A program made the translations under genes and the position numbers. From Nesterenkonia aurantiaca (GTDB lineage Bacteria > Actinomycetota > Actinomycetes > Actinomycetales > Micrococcaceae), in NCBI RefSeq assembly GCF_004364585.1, contig NZ_SOAN01000003.1, positions 186,001 to 250,000 on the forward strand: 64,000 nt of DNA. The letters are read 5' to 3'. This document shows, one piece after another, positions 8,679 to 16,007 of the stretch; within the stretch, counting starts at the first letter, position 1, and every line of letters starts with the position of its first letter. The notes beneath the pieces were generated by a model that saw only the letters and a list, made by a program, of their open reading frames with translations, did not search any database and had not been told where the DNA came from.

Positions 8679-8750
8679 GCCGCTTCGAGGTGCGCGGCTT
8701 CAACGGTGCTCCGCCCTGGGACCGCTGCGTACAAGGCGCGGCCGAGGGAG

Positions 8751-8772
8751 CGGCGTGCCGGTAGGCACGCCG
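8751..8772. terminator. Bidirectional terminator hairpin
   Basis: CGGCGTGCC (8751-8759), loop GGTA, GGCACGCCG (8764-8772): a perfect nine-pair stem between the convergent racemase and VOC genes. No U-tract follows, as is common in actinobacteria. Confidence 0.65.
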
Positions 8773-8783
8773 AGGACGCCGGC

Positions 8784-9425
8784 TCAGATGGTGACGTCGC
8801 CCTTGGGGCTGCGGAAGGTCACCGACATGATGCCCGGTGTGCCTGAGGGTGCGATCCACTCCACGTCCACATCCTCGAACGGATCCACATTCGGGCTGGC
8901 GAGCCACTGGGTGACTCGGTCCGGGGAGCCGGCGATGCTCAGCTTCGTCAGGGCGGCCTCCGGCGGATAGGCCTGCGAGGGGTGCAGCCCGTCGCTGCCA
9001 TCGTTCCAGCGCAGGAGATAAGGCACCTGGGGATCGGCGATGAGCCCCTTGATGCCGATCTGCTGCCAGGTCAGCTCCTGGCCGTCGGGAAACTTGCGGT
9101 TGCCCGGGACGGCCTTGCGGCCCAGCCGCTCTTCGAACGGGGTGAGGTCATCGACGCTGACGCACCAGCCCATCCAGCCGCCGCCCACCAGGGAGCGGTT
9201 GCGCACGGCCTGACCGAAGGGCGCCTTGTCCGCGCTGGGATGGTCCAGCACCTCGACGATCTCCAGGTACTGCCGGTTCTCCAGCGGAATGATGGCGTTG
9301 CGGGTTCCGAAGCGCGGATGGATCCCGCCGCGGACGCGTTCTACGCCCAGGGCATCGGTGATTCGTGCCACCGTGGCTTCCATTCCATCGGGACCGACTG
9401 CATAGGAGACGTGATCGAGGCGCAT
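8784..9425 (-). CDS. VOC family (glyoxalase-like) protein
   Basis: 213 residues. The N terminus MRLDHVSYAVGPDGMEATVARI carries the metal-ligand-type His of vicinal-oxygen-chelate folds, followed by GVERVRGGIHPRFGTRNAIIPL and YLEIVEVLDHP, the pattern of the Glyoxalase_3/glyoxalase-like group. The reaction is unknown. The open frame extends about 100 codons upstream across the promoter region, but that part has no homology and crosses the SURF1 promoter, so I start at ATG 9425 (ATG 9428 is adjacent). It is divergent from SURF1. Confidence 0.85.
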   Translation of the reverse strand: MRLDHVSYAVGPDGMEATVARITDALGVERVRGGIHPRFGTRNAIIPLENRQYLEIVEVLDHPSADKAPFGQAVRNRSLVGGGWMGWCVSVDDLTPFEERLGRKAVPGNRKFPDGQELTWQQIGIKGLIADPQVPYLLRWNDGSDGLHPSQAYPPEAALTKLSIAGSPDRVTQWLASPNVDPFEDVDVEWIAPSGTPGIMSVTFRSPKGDVTI

Positions 9426-9496
9426 CATGAGGCCATCATGACACCACTGACCGCACAGGTATAAATCGAGTTGAATATTCATACTTATCCGGGATT

Positions 9497-9515
9497 TTTC
9501 TACCGATTGTAGAAA
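9497..9515. promoter_or_regulatory. Candidate operator (7-bp inverted repeat)
   Basis: TTTCTAC and GTAGAAA around CGATT, within the AT-rich divergent promoter region (about 9440-9520) between the VOC gene and SURF1. The regulator is unknown. Confidence 0.4.
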
Positions 9516-9554
9516 CATCGCGACCATGGCGCCCGGAGTGCTCTGCAGGGCGCG

Positions 9555-9560
9555 TATCCT
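9555..9560 (+). promoter_or_regulatory. -10 element for leaderless SURF1 transcript
   Basis: TATCCT, exactly six bases before the GTG at 9567. Confidence 0.55.
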
Positions 9561-9566
9561 TGATGA

Positions 9567-10409
9567 GTGCTCAAGACCGCTCTGCAGCCCAAATGGATCG
9601 GGACCCTCGCCCTGGCGCTGGTCCTGGCCACGGTCTTCGTGGTGCTGAGCGCCTGGCAGTTCAGCGAATCGAGCTCCGAGCCGCCGCCGACCCAGGAGAT
9701 CACCGAGAACCCGGTCCCGCTCACCGAGGTGCATGCGCCGATGCAGCCGATGACGGTGGCCCAGGCCGACCAGATCGTGGAACTCAGCGGCGAGTTCCTC
9801 GCCGACACCCAGGTGATCATCGATGAGCGCCTGCAGGATGGGACGTCTGGCTACTGGGTGGTCGCGGCCTTCCGCCCCGAGGACGCCCCGGATGAGAACA
9901 TCATCCCGGTGGTGCGAGGCTGGGTCTCCGATCCGGCCGATGCCGAGGAGCTTCCCTCCGGCGAGGCGCTCGAGGTCCAGGGCCGGCTGCTTCCTCCCGA
10001 GGCTCCCGGCCCGGGTCAGCGCGGAATGTCAGCCGATGGAACGCAGATCTTCCCCACGCTGTCCCCGGCTGAACTGATCAACGTGTGGGATGAGCCGGGC
10101 TATTCAGGCTTCGTCGTGGCCTTCGAGACGCTGGACGCCAGCGGCGCGGAGGTGGGAGCGACGTCGTCCTCCGCCATGGAGCCGGTGCAGGTTGACCCGC
10201 AGCCCGAGACCTCGGACATCAACTGGCTGAACCTCTTCTACGGCGTGGAATGGACGGTCTTCGCCGGATTCGCCTTCTACCTGTGGTGGCGCCTGGTCAA
10301 GGACGCCCATGAGAAGCAGCTGGAGGAAGAGCGGCTCGACCGTGAATGGCAGGAGCAGTGGCGCGCCGAGCAGCTCGCCCTGCGGCAACAGACCCAAGCG
10401 AAAGACTAG
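9567..10409 (+). CDS. SURF1 family cytochrome oxidase biogenesis protein
   Basis: 280 residues. A membrane helix near residues 10-30 (WIGTLALALVLATVFVVLSAW) ends in the WQ pair typical of SURF1. A soluble loop follows with the VELSGEFL...VIIDERLQDGTSGYWVVAAF region and VVRGWV, the SURF1 signature. A second helix sits near 225-245 (FYGVEWTVFAGFAFYLWWRLV) before a basic, Glu-rich tail. SURF1 helps haem delivery and assembly of aa3-type cytochrome c oxidase. It is followed six bases later by the DUF3817 gene, forming a two-gene unit common in Micrococcales, usually just ahead of guaA. Confidence 0.9.
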   Translation: MLKTALQPKWIGTLALALVLATVFVVLSAWQFSESSSEPPPTQEITENPVPLTEVHAPMQPMTVAQADQIVELSGEFLADTQVIIDERLQDGTSGYWVVAAFRPEDAPDENIIPVVRGWVSDPADAEELPSGEALEVQGRLLPPEAPGPGQRGMSADGTQIFPTLSPAELINVWDEPGYSGFVVAFETLDASGAEVGATSSSAMEPVQVDPQPETSDINWLNLFYGVEWTVFAGFAFYLWWRLVKDAHEKQLEEERLDREWQEQWRAEQLALRQQTQAKD

Positions 10410-10415
10410 AGACGC

Positions 10416-10937
10416 ATGAGTGACTCCCGTACCGGCGACGCCCATCTGACCGATCCCGCGGCGACCGATGACATCCCGCCGGCTCCGCCGCGGCCCAAGC
10501 AGCGCCGCTTCGGGGGCACCGCCGCGCAGATCCAAGGATCGCTGAACTTCTACAAGGCCTTCGCCTTCATCACCGGCATCATGCTGCTGATCCTGGTCGC
10601 CAAGATGACCATGGACTACGGCTTCGGCTACGAGCTCTACGCCGGCGGCACCACCGCCGCAGGAGCCGAGAACTCGCTGGGCTTCCACCCCAAGGACTCG
10701 GTTGTTGACGGCACCGGGATCTCCTACTGGATCGCGGTGATCCACGGCTGGATCTACGTCATCTACATCATCGCCGGATTCCGACTCTGGTACCTGATGA
10801 ACTGGAAGGTCGGCCGGCTGGTCACCATCGTGCTCGGCGGCGTCGTGCCGTTCCTGAGCTTCGTGGTGGAGCGCAAGATCGCCCGCGAGGTCCGGGTCGA
10901 CATGGAGTCCAACCCCGAGGCCGTGCGCCGCTACTGA
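10416..10937 (+). CDS. DUF3817 domain-containing membrane protein
   Basis: 173 residues. A polar N terminus of about 45 residues is followed by helices at FYKAFAFITGIMLLILVAKM, ISYWIAVIHGWIYVIYIIAGF and LVTIVLGGVVPFLSFVVERKI, the conserved DUF3817 core (FVVERK). Function unknown; the association with SURF1 suggests a link to the respiratory membrane. It is translated right after SURF1. In related genomes guaA usually follows directly; here two minus-strand genes and a repeat-rich spacer intervene. Confidence 0.88.
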   Translation: MSDSRTGDAHLTDPAATDDIPPAPPRPKQRRFGGTAAQIQGSLNFYKAFAFITGIMLLILVAKMTMDYGFGYELYAGGTTAAGAENSLGFHPKDSVVDGTGISYWIAVIHGWIYVIYIIAGFRLWYLMNWKVGRLVTIVLGGVVPFLSFVVERKIAREVRVDMESNPEAVRRY

Positions 10938-10992
10938 GCGGCCCACCGCATCGACGCCTGCCCCGGGAGGGCGAGAGTCCGGCCCGGGCGGG

Positions 10993-11032
10993 CTAGCGGA
11001 GCGCCGGAACGGTTAGCGGGGCGCCGGAACGG
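10993..11032. repeat. 20-bp tandem duplication at the 3' end of the MFS gene
   Basis: Two adjacent 20-base units (10993-11012 and 11013-11032), differing at two or three positions and each containing GCGCCGGAACGG. The second holds the stop codon and last codons of the MFS gene, so the end of that gene has been copied just past its stop. Confidence 0.6.
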
Positions 11033-12398
11033 GCCGCGCCTGCGCACGACCGGCCCAGAAGAGCACCGGGATCAGCAGCAGCGCGAGCAGCCCTCCGCCC
11101 AGCGAGAGATGTTCGAAGCTCGTCGTGGACATCACCACCCCCGACATCGCCCCACCGCCGGCTCCGGCAAGGGCGATCAGCACATCCACGCCGCCCTGCG
11201 TGCGGGCACGGTTCTCCGGGACCGTGGCGTCCACGACCAGCGCAGTGCCGGAGATCAGCCCCACGTTCCAACCCACCCCCAGCAGGATCAGCGCCAGGAT
11301 CAGCAGACCCAGGGAATCCCCGGGGGCTGCGGCGCCCACCACGCCGGCGCCGAGCAGCAGCACGGCAGCCGCGACGCTCATCGGAATCCGACCGAACCGG
11401 TCCACCAGGACCCCGGTGACCAGCGAGGGCAGCCACATGGCCCCCACATGCAGCCCGATCACCAGTCCCACCGATCCCAGTCCGTGGCCGTGGGCCAACA
11501 TGTGGATCGGGGTCATGGTCATGATCGCCACCATCGCGATCTGGGTCAGCACCATCACGGTCGCGCCGATATAGACGCCGGGCTCGGGCCTGGGGGCAGG
11601 GGCGGAATGCGCTGAGCCGGTGGAGCCTGCGCCGGCGGCGAGCTCGGAGACAGGTTCGGCCGCGTCTGCCGCCGTACCCCCGTGGGTGCTGGCGGCGGGT
11701 TCCCCGGCCATGCCAGGGGTTTCCGCAGCTTCGATCTCGGCGAGCTCCCGCGCCAGCAGGAACGGGTCCGGGCGGAGGAAGGCGAGGAGGATCGCTGCGG
11801 CGGCGAGGTAGGCCGCGGCCGCGAGCAGGAAGGGTCCTGCCAGCGGCGGGATGCCCAGGCTCGTCGCGAGATCTCCCAGCGGCTGAACCAGGTTCGGGCC
11901 GGCCACGGCCCCCAGGGTCGTGGAGACCATGGCGATGCTGATCGCGGTGGCGCGGCGTGATTCCGGCGCCAGGTCTGTCCCGGCGTAGCGGGCCTGCAGG
12001 TTCGTCGCGGTCCCGGCCCCGTAGATGAACAGGGCAAAGAACAGCAGCGGGACGTGATCCGCGATCGCCGCGGCCACCACTCCGATCGCGCCGAGCCCTC
12101 CGGCGGTGAACCCGAGACCCAGCCCGATCCGGCGACCCCAGCGCTGACTGACCCGCCCCACGGAGAACGCCGCAAGCGCGGAGCCCAGCGTAAACAGCGC
12201 GATGGGCAGCCCGGCCAGGCTCGCTGAGCCGAGCATCTCCTGGGCCAGCAGAGCGCCCACGGTGACCCCTGCGGCCAGTCCGGCGCCGCCGAGGATCTGG
12301 CTGAAGACGACGACGGTGAGCGTACGCCGCTGCACCTCGGCCCGCTTCGCCTCGGATTGCTGCGTGAGTGTCCGCGGCTGGGCGCCCCCGTGAGTCAT
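11013..12398 (-). CDS. MFS transporter
   Basis: 461 residues, about 12 membrane helices. The N-terminal half has the conserved loop 2-3 region (FSVGRVSQRWGRRIGLGLGF, a motif-A variant) and a mid-protein hydrophilic loop rich in Ala, Glu and Gly. The second half repeats the loop motif in TGVLVDRFGRIPMS. Substrate unknown; a drug or metabolite exporter is plausible. The frame opens 73 codons upstream, but that stretch is repeat DNA. ATG 12398 is chosen because TATGAT lies exactly six bases before it. It sits between DUF3817 and guaA, an unusual position for this neighbourhood. Confidence 0.85.
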   Translation of the reverse strand: MTHGGAQPRTLTQQSEAKRAEVQRRTLTVVVFSQILGGAGLAAGVTVGALLAQEMLGSASLAGLPIALFTLGSALAAFSVGRVSQRWGRRIGLGLGFTAGGLGAIGVVAAAIADHVPLLFFALFIYGAGTATNLQARYAGTDLAPESRRATAISIAMVSTTLGAVAGPNLVQPLGDLATSLGIPPLAGPFLLAAAAYLAAAAILLAFLRPDPFLLARELAEIEAAETPGMAGEPAASTHGGTAADAAEPVSELAAGAGSTGSAHSAPAPRPEPGVYIGATVMVLTQIAMVAIMTMTPIHMLAHGHGLGSVGLVIGLHVGAMWLPSLVTGVLVDRFGRIPMSVAAAVLLLGAGVVGAAAPGDSLGLLILALILLGVGWNVGLISGTALVVDATVPENRARTQGGVDVLIALAGAGGGAMSGVVMSTTSFEHLSLGGGLLALLLIPVLFWAGRAQARPVPAPR

Positions 12399-12404
12399 GC
12401 CCGA

Positions 12405-12410
12405 ATCATA
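12405..12410 (-). promoter_or_regulatory. -10 element for leaderless MFS transcript
   Basis: TATGAT on the minus strand, six bases before the ATG at 12398. This is the best match to consensus among the leaderless promoters here. Confidence 0.6.
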
Positions 12411-12461
12411 GACCGCCGCCTGCCGCGACCCTCCGCCGAGGAGAGGGGTCATCCCGTCTCC

Positions 12462-12522
12462 GGGGCGGAAACGGGTGCTCTCAGCTCGCGTGAAGGGGCG
12501 ATTCCGCCCGTTCGCGCCCCAG
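12462..12522 (+). repeat. 61-bp palindromic repeat, copy 1
   Basis: Starts GGGGCGGAAACGGGTGCTCT and ends ATTCCGCCCGTTCGCGCCCCAG. The two ends are imperfect inverted repeats of each other around a variable core. Same length and ends as copies at 12577, 28724 and 29807. Confidence 0.8.
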
Positions 12523-12540
12523 CGCGGCGGTCGAAAGCCC

Positions 12541-12565
12541 TGAAGTCCGCTGAGCGGAGACTTCA
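12541..12565. repeat. Hairpin between two 61-bp repeats
   Basis: TGAAGTCCGC (12541-12550), loop TGA, GCGG then AGACTTCA (12554-12565): a ten-pair stem with a two-base bulge, lying exactly between repeat copies 1 and 2. Confidence 0.55.
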
Positions 12566-12576
12566 TCCCCGTCACT

Positions 12577-12637
12577 GGGGCGCAAACGGGTGTTCTCAGC
12601 TCGCCCGACACAGCCATTCCGCCCGTTCTCGCCCCAG
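12577..12637 (+). repeat. 61-bp palindromic repeat, copy 2
   Basis: Starts GGGGCGCAAACGGGTGTTCT, ends CCGCCCGTTCTCGCCCCAG. With the flanking CT at 12575-12576, the outer arms CTGGGGCG/CGCCCCAG are perfect. It shares the first 28 or so bases almost unchanged with copy 1. Confidence 0.8.
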
Positions 12638-12643
12638 CAACAC

Positions 12644-12703
12644 GAAAGACGGCGCGCGGGCGCGAAAGACGGCGCGCGGGCGCGAAAGACGGCGCGTGGG
12701 CGC
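12644..12703. repeat. 20-bp tandem repeat, three copies
   Basis: Unit GAAAGACGGCGCGCGGGCGC at 12644, 12664 and 12684 (the third has one C-to-T change), followed by a decayed partial copy. No spacers, so not CRISPR-like. Confidence 0.8.
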
Positions 12704-12744
12704 TGAAAAGCAGGGCGCGGGCGAGCGTCGTCGTCGTTCTGGGG

Positions 12745-13542
12745 CTAGTCCGCCGTGAAGAAGGCCTTGAGCACGGCCGAGAAGACCTCGGGCTTCTCCG
12801 CGTGGACCCAGTGACCCGCGTCCTTGATCGTCGTCAGGCTCACGCGCGGGAACAGCGCCCGCATGGCAGGAGCGAAGTCATCCTGCACATAGTCGGACTC
12901 GGCTCCGGCGATCCAGAGCACGGGGCCCTCGAACGTCTCGTCCGTGAACTCCGGGAAGCCCCCGATCTGCGGCAGCGACTCATGGAGCAGGTCCAGATTC
13001 ACCCGCCAACGGAACCCCTCGCCGTCGCGCGCCAGGCTCTGCAGCAGGAAGCCGCGGACCATCCGCTCGGGGATCGGCTCCTGCAGGAGCTCATCAGCCT
13101 CGCCGCGGGAGGAGAGGCCTGCCAGGTCCAACCGGCTCAGACTGCTGATGAGATGATCGAATTCACCCATGGACTCCCGGGCGACCGGTGAGATGTCGAC
13201 GACGGCGAGGCGGCTGATCAGCTCCGGATGGCGCAGGGCCAGCACCATGGCGACCTTGCCCCCCATGGAATGCCCCACCAGATGCACCGGAGCCTCGCTG
13301 GCCACGGTGCGACGCAGGTGATCCGCGACCATATCTGCCTGCTCGACATAATCGAAGCGCTGGGTCCAGTCGGAGGCGCCGTGGTTGGGCAGATCCAGCA
13401 GGACAGAGCGCAGCTCGGGGGAGAGCGCCTTCGCGATCTGGGTGAAGTTCTTACCCTGCCCGAACAGCCCGTGCAGGAACACCACGGTCTCGCCAGACTC
13501 ACCCAGCTGCGCAACGTTGAGTGAGAATGTTTCGGCAGTCAC
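12745..13542 (-). CDS. Alpha/beta fold hydrolase
   Basis: 265 residues. Oxyanion-hole motif VVFLHGLFGQGKNF, then DLPNHGASDW, the nucleophile elbow VGHSMGGKVAMVLAL (Ser), an acid after the cap in LWIAGAESDYV, and the catalytic His in DAGHWVHAEKP. The set matches YbfF/PldB-like esterases that act on acyl-CoA or carboxylic esters. GTG 13542 is preferred over ATG 13572 because AGGAGAGA lies six bases before it. It is divergent from guaA. Confidence 0.88.
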   Translation of the reverse strand: MTAETFSLNVAQLGESGETVVFLHGLFGQGKNFTQIAKALSPELRSVLLDLPNHGASDWTQRFDYVEQADMVADHLRRTVASEAPVHLVGHSMGGKVAMVLALRHPELISRLAVVDISPVARESMGEFDHLISSLSRLDLAGLSSRGEADELLQEPIPERMVRGFLLQSLARDGEGFRWRVNLDLLHESLPQIGGFPEFTDETFEGPVLWIAGAESDYVQDDFAPAMRALFPRVSLTTIKDAGHWVHAEKPEVFSAVLKAFFTAD

Positions 13543-13674
13543 GATGAGTCTCTCCTGTTCACAGGTGTGCATCTGGTCCCGATCATCCTACGGCGGGCCC
13601 TCGACGGGTTTTCAAGCAGGCGACCTGTGAGCAGGACCTCCGGGGCAGGGCGGTGCGCCGCGGGTGCTGTCGCT

Positions 13675-13680
13675 TAGGAT
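13675..13680 (+). promoter_or_regulatory. guaA: -10 element for leaderless guaA transcript
   Basis: TAGGAT, exactly six bases before the GTG at 13687, with no Shine-Dalgarno sequence. Confidence 0.6.
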
Positions 13681-13686
13681 GGGACG

Positions 13687-15309
13687 GTGACTTCTCAGCC
13701 TGATTCCGCAGACTCTGCCGTTCCCGCCGTGGAGCGCTCGAACTCCGAGGCCCAGACCGTGCTGGTGGTGGACTATGGCGCGCAGTATGCCCAGCTCATC
13801 GCCCGCCGCGTCCGCGAGGCCCGGGTCTACTCCGAGGTCGTCCCGCACACCCTCGCCGCGAAAGAGATCATCTCGCGCAATCCCTCCGCAGTGATCCTCT
13901 CCGGCGGGCCCTCTTCGGTCTACGCCGAGGGTGCCCCCGAGGTGGAGACCGAGCTCTTCGAGGCAGGCATCCCGGTGATGGGCATCTGCTACGGCTTCCA
14001 GGCCATGGCTCACAGCCTCGGCGGCGAGGTGGCCCGCACCGGCGATCGCGAATACGGCAAGACCGAGGTGCGCAGCGTCAACGCCCCGCATTCGCTGCTC
14101 ACCGGCACCGATACGGTCCAGTCCACCTGGATGTCGCACAGCGACTCCGTGCAGCAGGCACCGGAGGGCTTCGAGGTCCTGGCCTCCTCGGAAGGCGCTC
14201 CCGTCGCAGCCTTCGCCGACGAGGCGCGCAGGCTCTACGGCGTGCAGTGGCATCCGGAGGTGCGCCACTCGCCCCAGGGCCAGATGGTCATCGAGAACTT
14301 CCTCTATAACGGTGCCGGCCTGACCCCCGAGTGGACCACCGGCAACATCGTCGAAGAACAGGTCGCCGCGATCCGCGCCCAGGTCGGGGACGCCCGCGTG
14401 ATCTGCGGACTCTCCGGCGGCGTGGACTCCGCCGTGGCCGCCGCCCTCGTGCAGAAGGCCATCGGAGACCAGCTGACCTGCGTGTTCGTCGATCACGGAT
14501 TGCTGCGCGAAGGTGAGGCCGAACAGGTCGAACGCGATTTCGTCGCCGCCACCGGCGCGAAGCTCTATGTGGCCGATGAGCGGGAACGCTTCCTCGCCGC
14601 ACTTGAGGGCGTCACCGATCCCGAGACCAAGCGCAAGATCATCGGCCGGGAGTTCATCCGGGCCTTCGAAGGCGCCGAGAAGGCGGTGCTCGCCGAGGCG
14701 GCCGCCGACGGCGCCACGGTCGAGTTCCTGGTCCAGGGCACCCTCTACCCCGACGTCGTGGAATCCGGCGGCGGCGAGGGTGCGGCGAACATCAAGTCCC
14801 ACCACAACGTCGGCGGGCTGCCCGAGGACATGGTCTTCAAGCTGGTCGAGCCGCTGCGCGCGCTGTTCAAGGACGAGGTCCGGGCCGTCGGTGCCGAGCT
14901 GGGACTGCCTGCCGAGATCGTCCAGCGTCAGCCGTTCCCGGGGCCCGGGCTGGGCATCCGGATCATCGGTGCGGTCTCCGAGGACAGGCTGCGGATCCTG
15001 CGCAAGGCCGATGCCATCGCCCGTGAGGAGCTCACCGCCTCCGGGCTGGACCAGGAGGTCTGGCAGATGCCGGTGGTGCTGCTCGCCGACGTCCGCTCCG
15101 TGGGAGTCCAGGGCGACGGCAGGACCTACGGCCACCCGATCGTGCTGCGCCCGGTCTCCTCCGAGGACGCGATGACCGCAGACTGGTCACGGCTGCCCTA
15201 TGAGCTGCTCGCCAAGATCTCCAACCGGATCACCAACGAGGTCGAAGAGGTCAACCGGGTCACCCTGGATGTCACCTCCAAGCCGCCAGGCACCATCGAA
15301 TGGGAGTGA
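13687..15309 (+). CDS. guaA: GMP synthase (glutamine-hydrolysing)
   Basis: 540 residues. Converts XMP to GMP using ATP and glutamine-derived ammonia, the last step of guanine nucleotide synthesis. The N-terminal class I glutamine amidotransferase has the catalytic Cys in GICYGFQAM and His/Glu in VQWHPEV. The ATP pyrophosphatase has the P-loop [15 protein letters not shown]. The C-terminal dimerisation domain includes [12 protein letters not shown] and ends KPPGTIEWE, the invariant GuaA tail. About 18 extra residues precede the usual start; the GTG is supported by its promoter spacing. DUF456 follows 12 bases downstream. Confidence 0.97.
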   Translation: MTSQPDSADSAVPAVERSNSEAQTVLVVDYGAQYAQLIARRVREARVYSEVVPHTLAAKEIISRNPSAVILSGGPSSVYAEGAPEVETELFEAGIPVMGICYGFQAMAHSLGGEVARTGDREYGKTEVRSVNAPHSLLTGTDTVQSTWMSHSDSVQQAPEGFEVLASSEGAPVAAFADEARRLYGVQWHPEVRHSPQGQMVIENFLYNGAGLTPEWTTGNIVEEQVAAIRAQVGDARVICGLSGGVDSAVAAALVQKAIGDQLTCVFVDHGLLREGEAEQVERDFVAATGAKLYVADERERFLAALEGVTDPETKRKIIGREFIRAFEGAEKAVLAEAAADGATVEFLVQGTLYPDVVESGGGEGAANIKSHHNVGGLPEDMVFKLVEPLRALFKDEVRAVGAELGLPAEIVQRQPFPGPGLGIRIIGAVSEDRLRILRKADAIAREELTASGLDQEVWQMPVVLLADVRSVGVQGDGRTYGHPIVLRPVSSEDAMTADWSRLPYELLAKISNRITNEVEEVNRVTLDVTSKPPGTIEWE

Positions 15310-15321
15310 GTCAGACGACTC

Positions 15322-15834
15322 ATGCTTGATGCTCCCTCCGCCGAGGCGATCACCACCGTCGTCGCCGGACTCCTGCTGGTGCTCGGCGCGCTCGGCGTGG
15401 TGCTCCCGATCCTGCCGGGTTCGCTGCTGATCGTCATCACCCTGATCGTCTGGGCGGTGCTGCTGGGTGGCCCGGTGGCCTGGCCCGCGGCGATCTTGGG
15501 CGTGGTCCTGGCCGTGATCGGCTGGGGCAGCTCCACGGTGCTCACCGGTCGATCGCTGCACCGGCAGCAGATTCCGCGCGGGCCGATCATGATCGCGATC
15601 CTCACGGCACTGATCGGGCTGATCGTGTTCCCGCCGCTGGGGCTGTTCATCGGTTTCGCCGCAGGGCTCTTCGGCGCCGAATTCGTGCGCCGGGAGCGCG
15701 ACTGGCGTGCCGCTGGGACCGCGAGCCTGCATGCGCTGCGCGCCGTCGGGCTCGGGATCGTGCTCGAATTTCTGCTCGCCGGGCTCGCGATCTCCTCGTT
15801 CCTGATCGGCTCGCTGATCCACTTCTGGCCCTGA
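15322..15834 (+). CDS. DUF456 domain-containing membrane protein
   Basis: 170 residues with four hydrophobic segments (VVAGLLLVLGALGVVLPILPG, then a second helix, PIMIAILTALIGLIVFPPLG and a C-terminal helix). The LPILPGSLLIV and GLFIGFAAGLFGAEFVRRERDWRAA stretches are the DUF456 glycine-rich repeat, which forms glycine-zipper-like helices. Function unknown. The gene is close behind guaA, probably co-transcribed. Confidence 0.87.
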   Translation: MLDAPSAEAITTVVAGLLLVLGALGVVLPILPGSLLIVITLIVWAVLLGGPVAWPAAILGVVLAVIGWGSSTVLTGRSLHRQQIPRGPIMIAILTALIGLIVFPPLGLFIGFAAGLFGAEFVRRERDWRAAGTASLHALRAVGLGIVLEFLLAGLAISSFLIGSLIHFWP

Positions 15835-15930
15835 CCCGCGGCCGACCGGCGGCTTCAAGGTCAGGCTGAGACCGATTGCGGGTTGTGCCGCCGGGATCAT
15901 TAGACTTCACTGCATGTAATTATCGGCGAT

Positions 15931-15956
15931 CCTCGTCGTCCCTGAGGGAGACGAGG
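15931..15956 (+). other. Leader hairpin 1 upstream of the helicase-like gene
   Basis: CCTCGTC-G-TCCC, loop TGA, GGGA-GACGAGG: an eleven-pair stem with one bulge. A possible -10 (TAGACT, 15901-15906) lies upstream, so this and the next hairpin would fall in the 5' leader. Confidence 0.5.
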
Positions 15957-15959
15957 GTG

Positions 15960-15985
15960 CCGGAATGGGCGTGAGCCCATTCCGG
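15960..15985 (+). other. Leader hairpin 2 upstream of the helicase-like gene
   Basis: CCGGAATGGGC, loop GTGA, GCCCATTCCGG: a perfect eleven-pair stem ending 22 bases before the start codon at 16008 and only three bases after hairpin 1. It could be an attenuator or a stabilising element. Confidence 0.55.
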
Positions 15986-16007
15986 TGGGGATTGTGGAAG
16001 GTCGTCT

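Larger units (their letters stand above)
12399..12744. other. Gene-free, repeat-dense spacer
   Basis: 346 bases between the MFS and hydrolase genes hold no supported gene. They contain the MFS promoter, two 61-bp palindromic repeats, a hairpin between them and a 20-bp tandem repeat, each listed separately. Open frames here are low-complexity Arg/Ala translations. Confidence 0.7.

Noticed and set aside
12644-12703. Possible CRISPR array
   Set aside because: The 20-bp units are directly adjacent with no spacers, and no cas genes are in the window.
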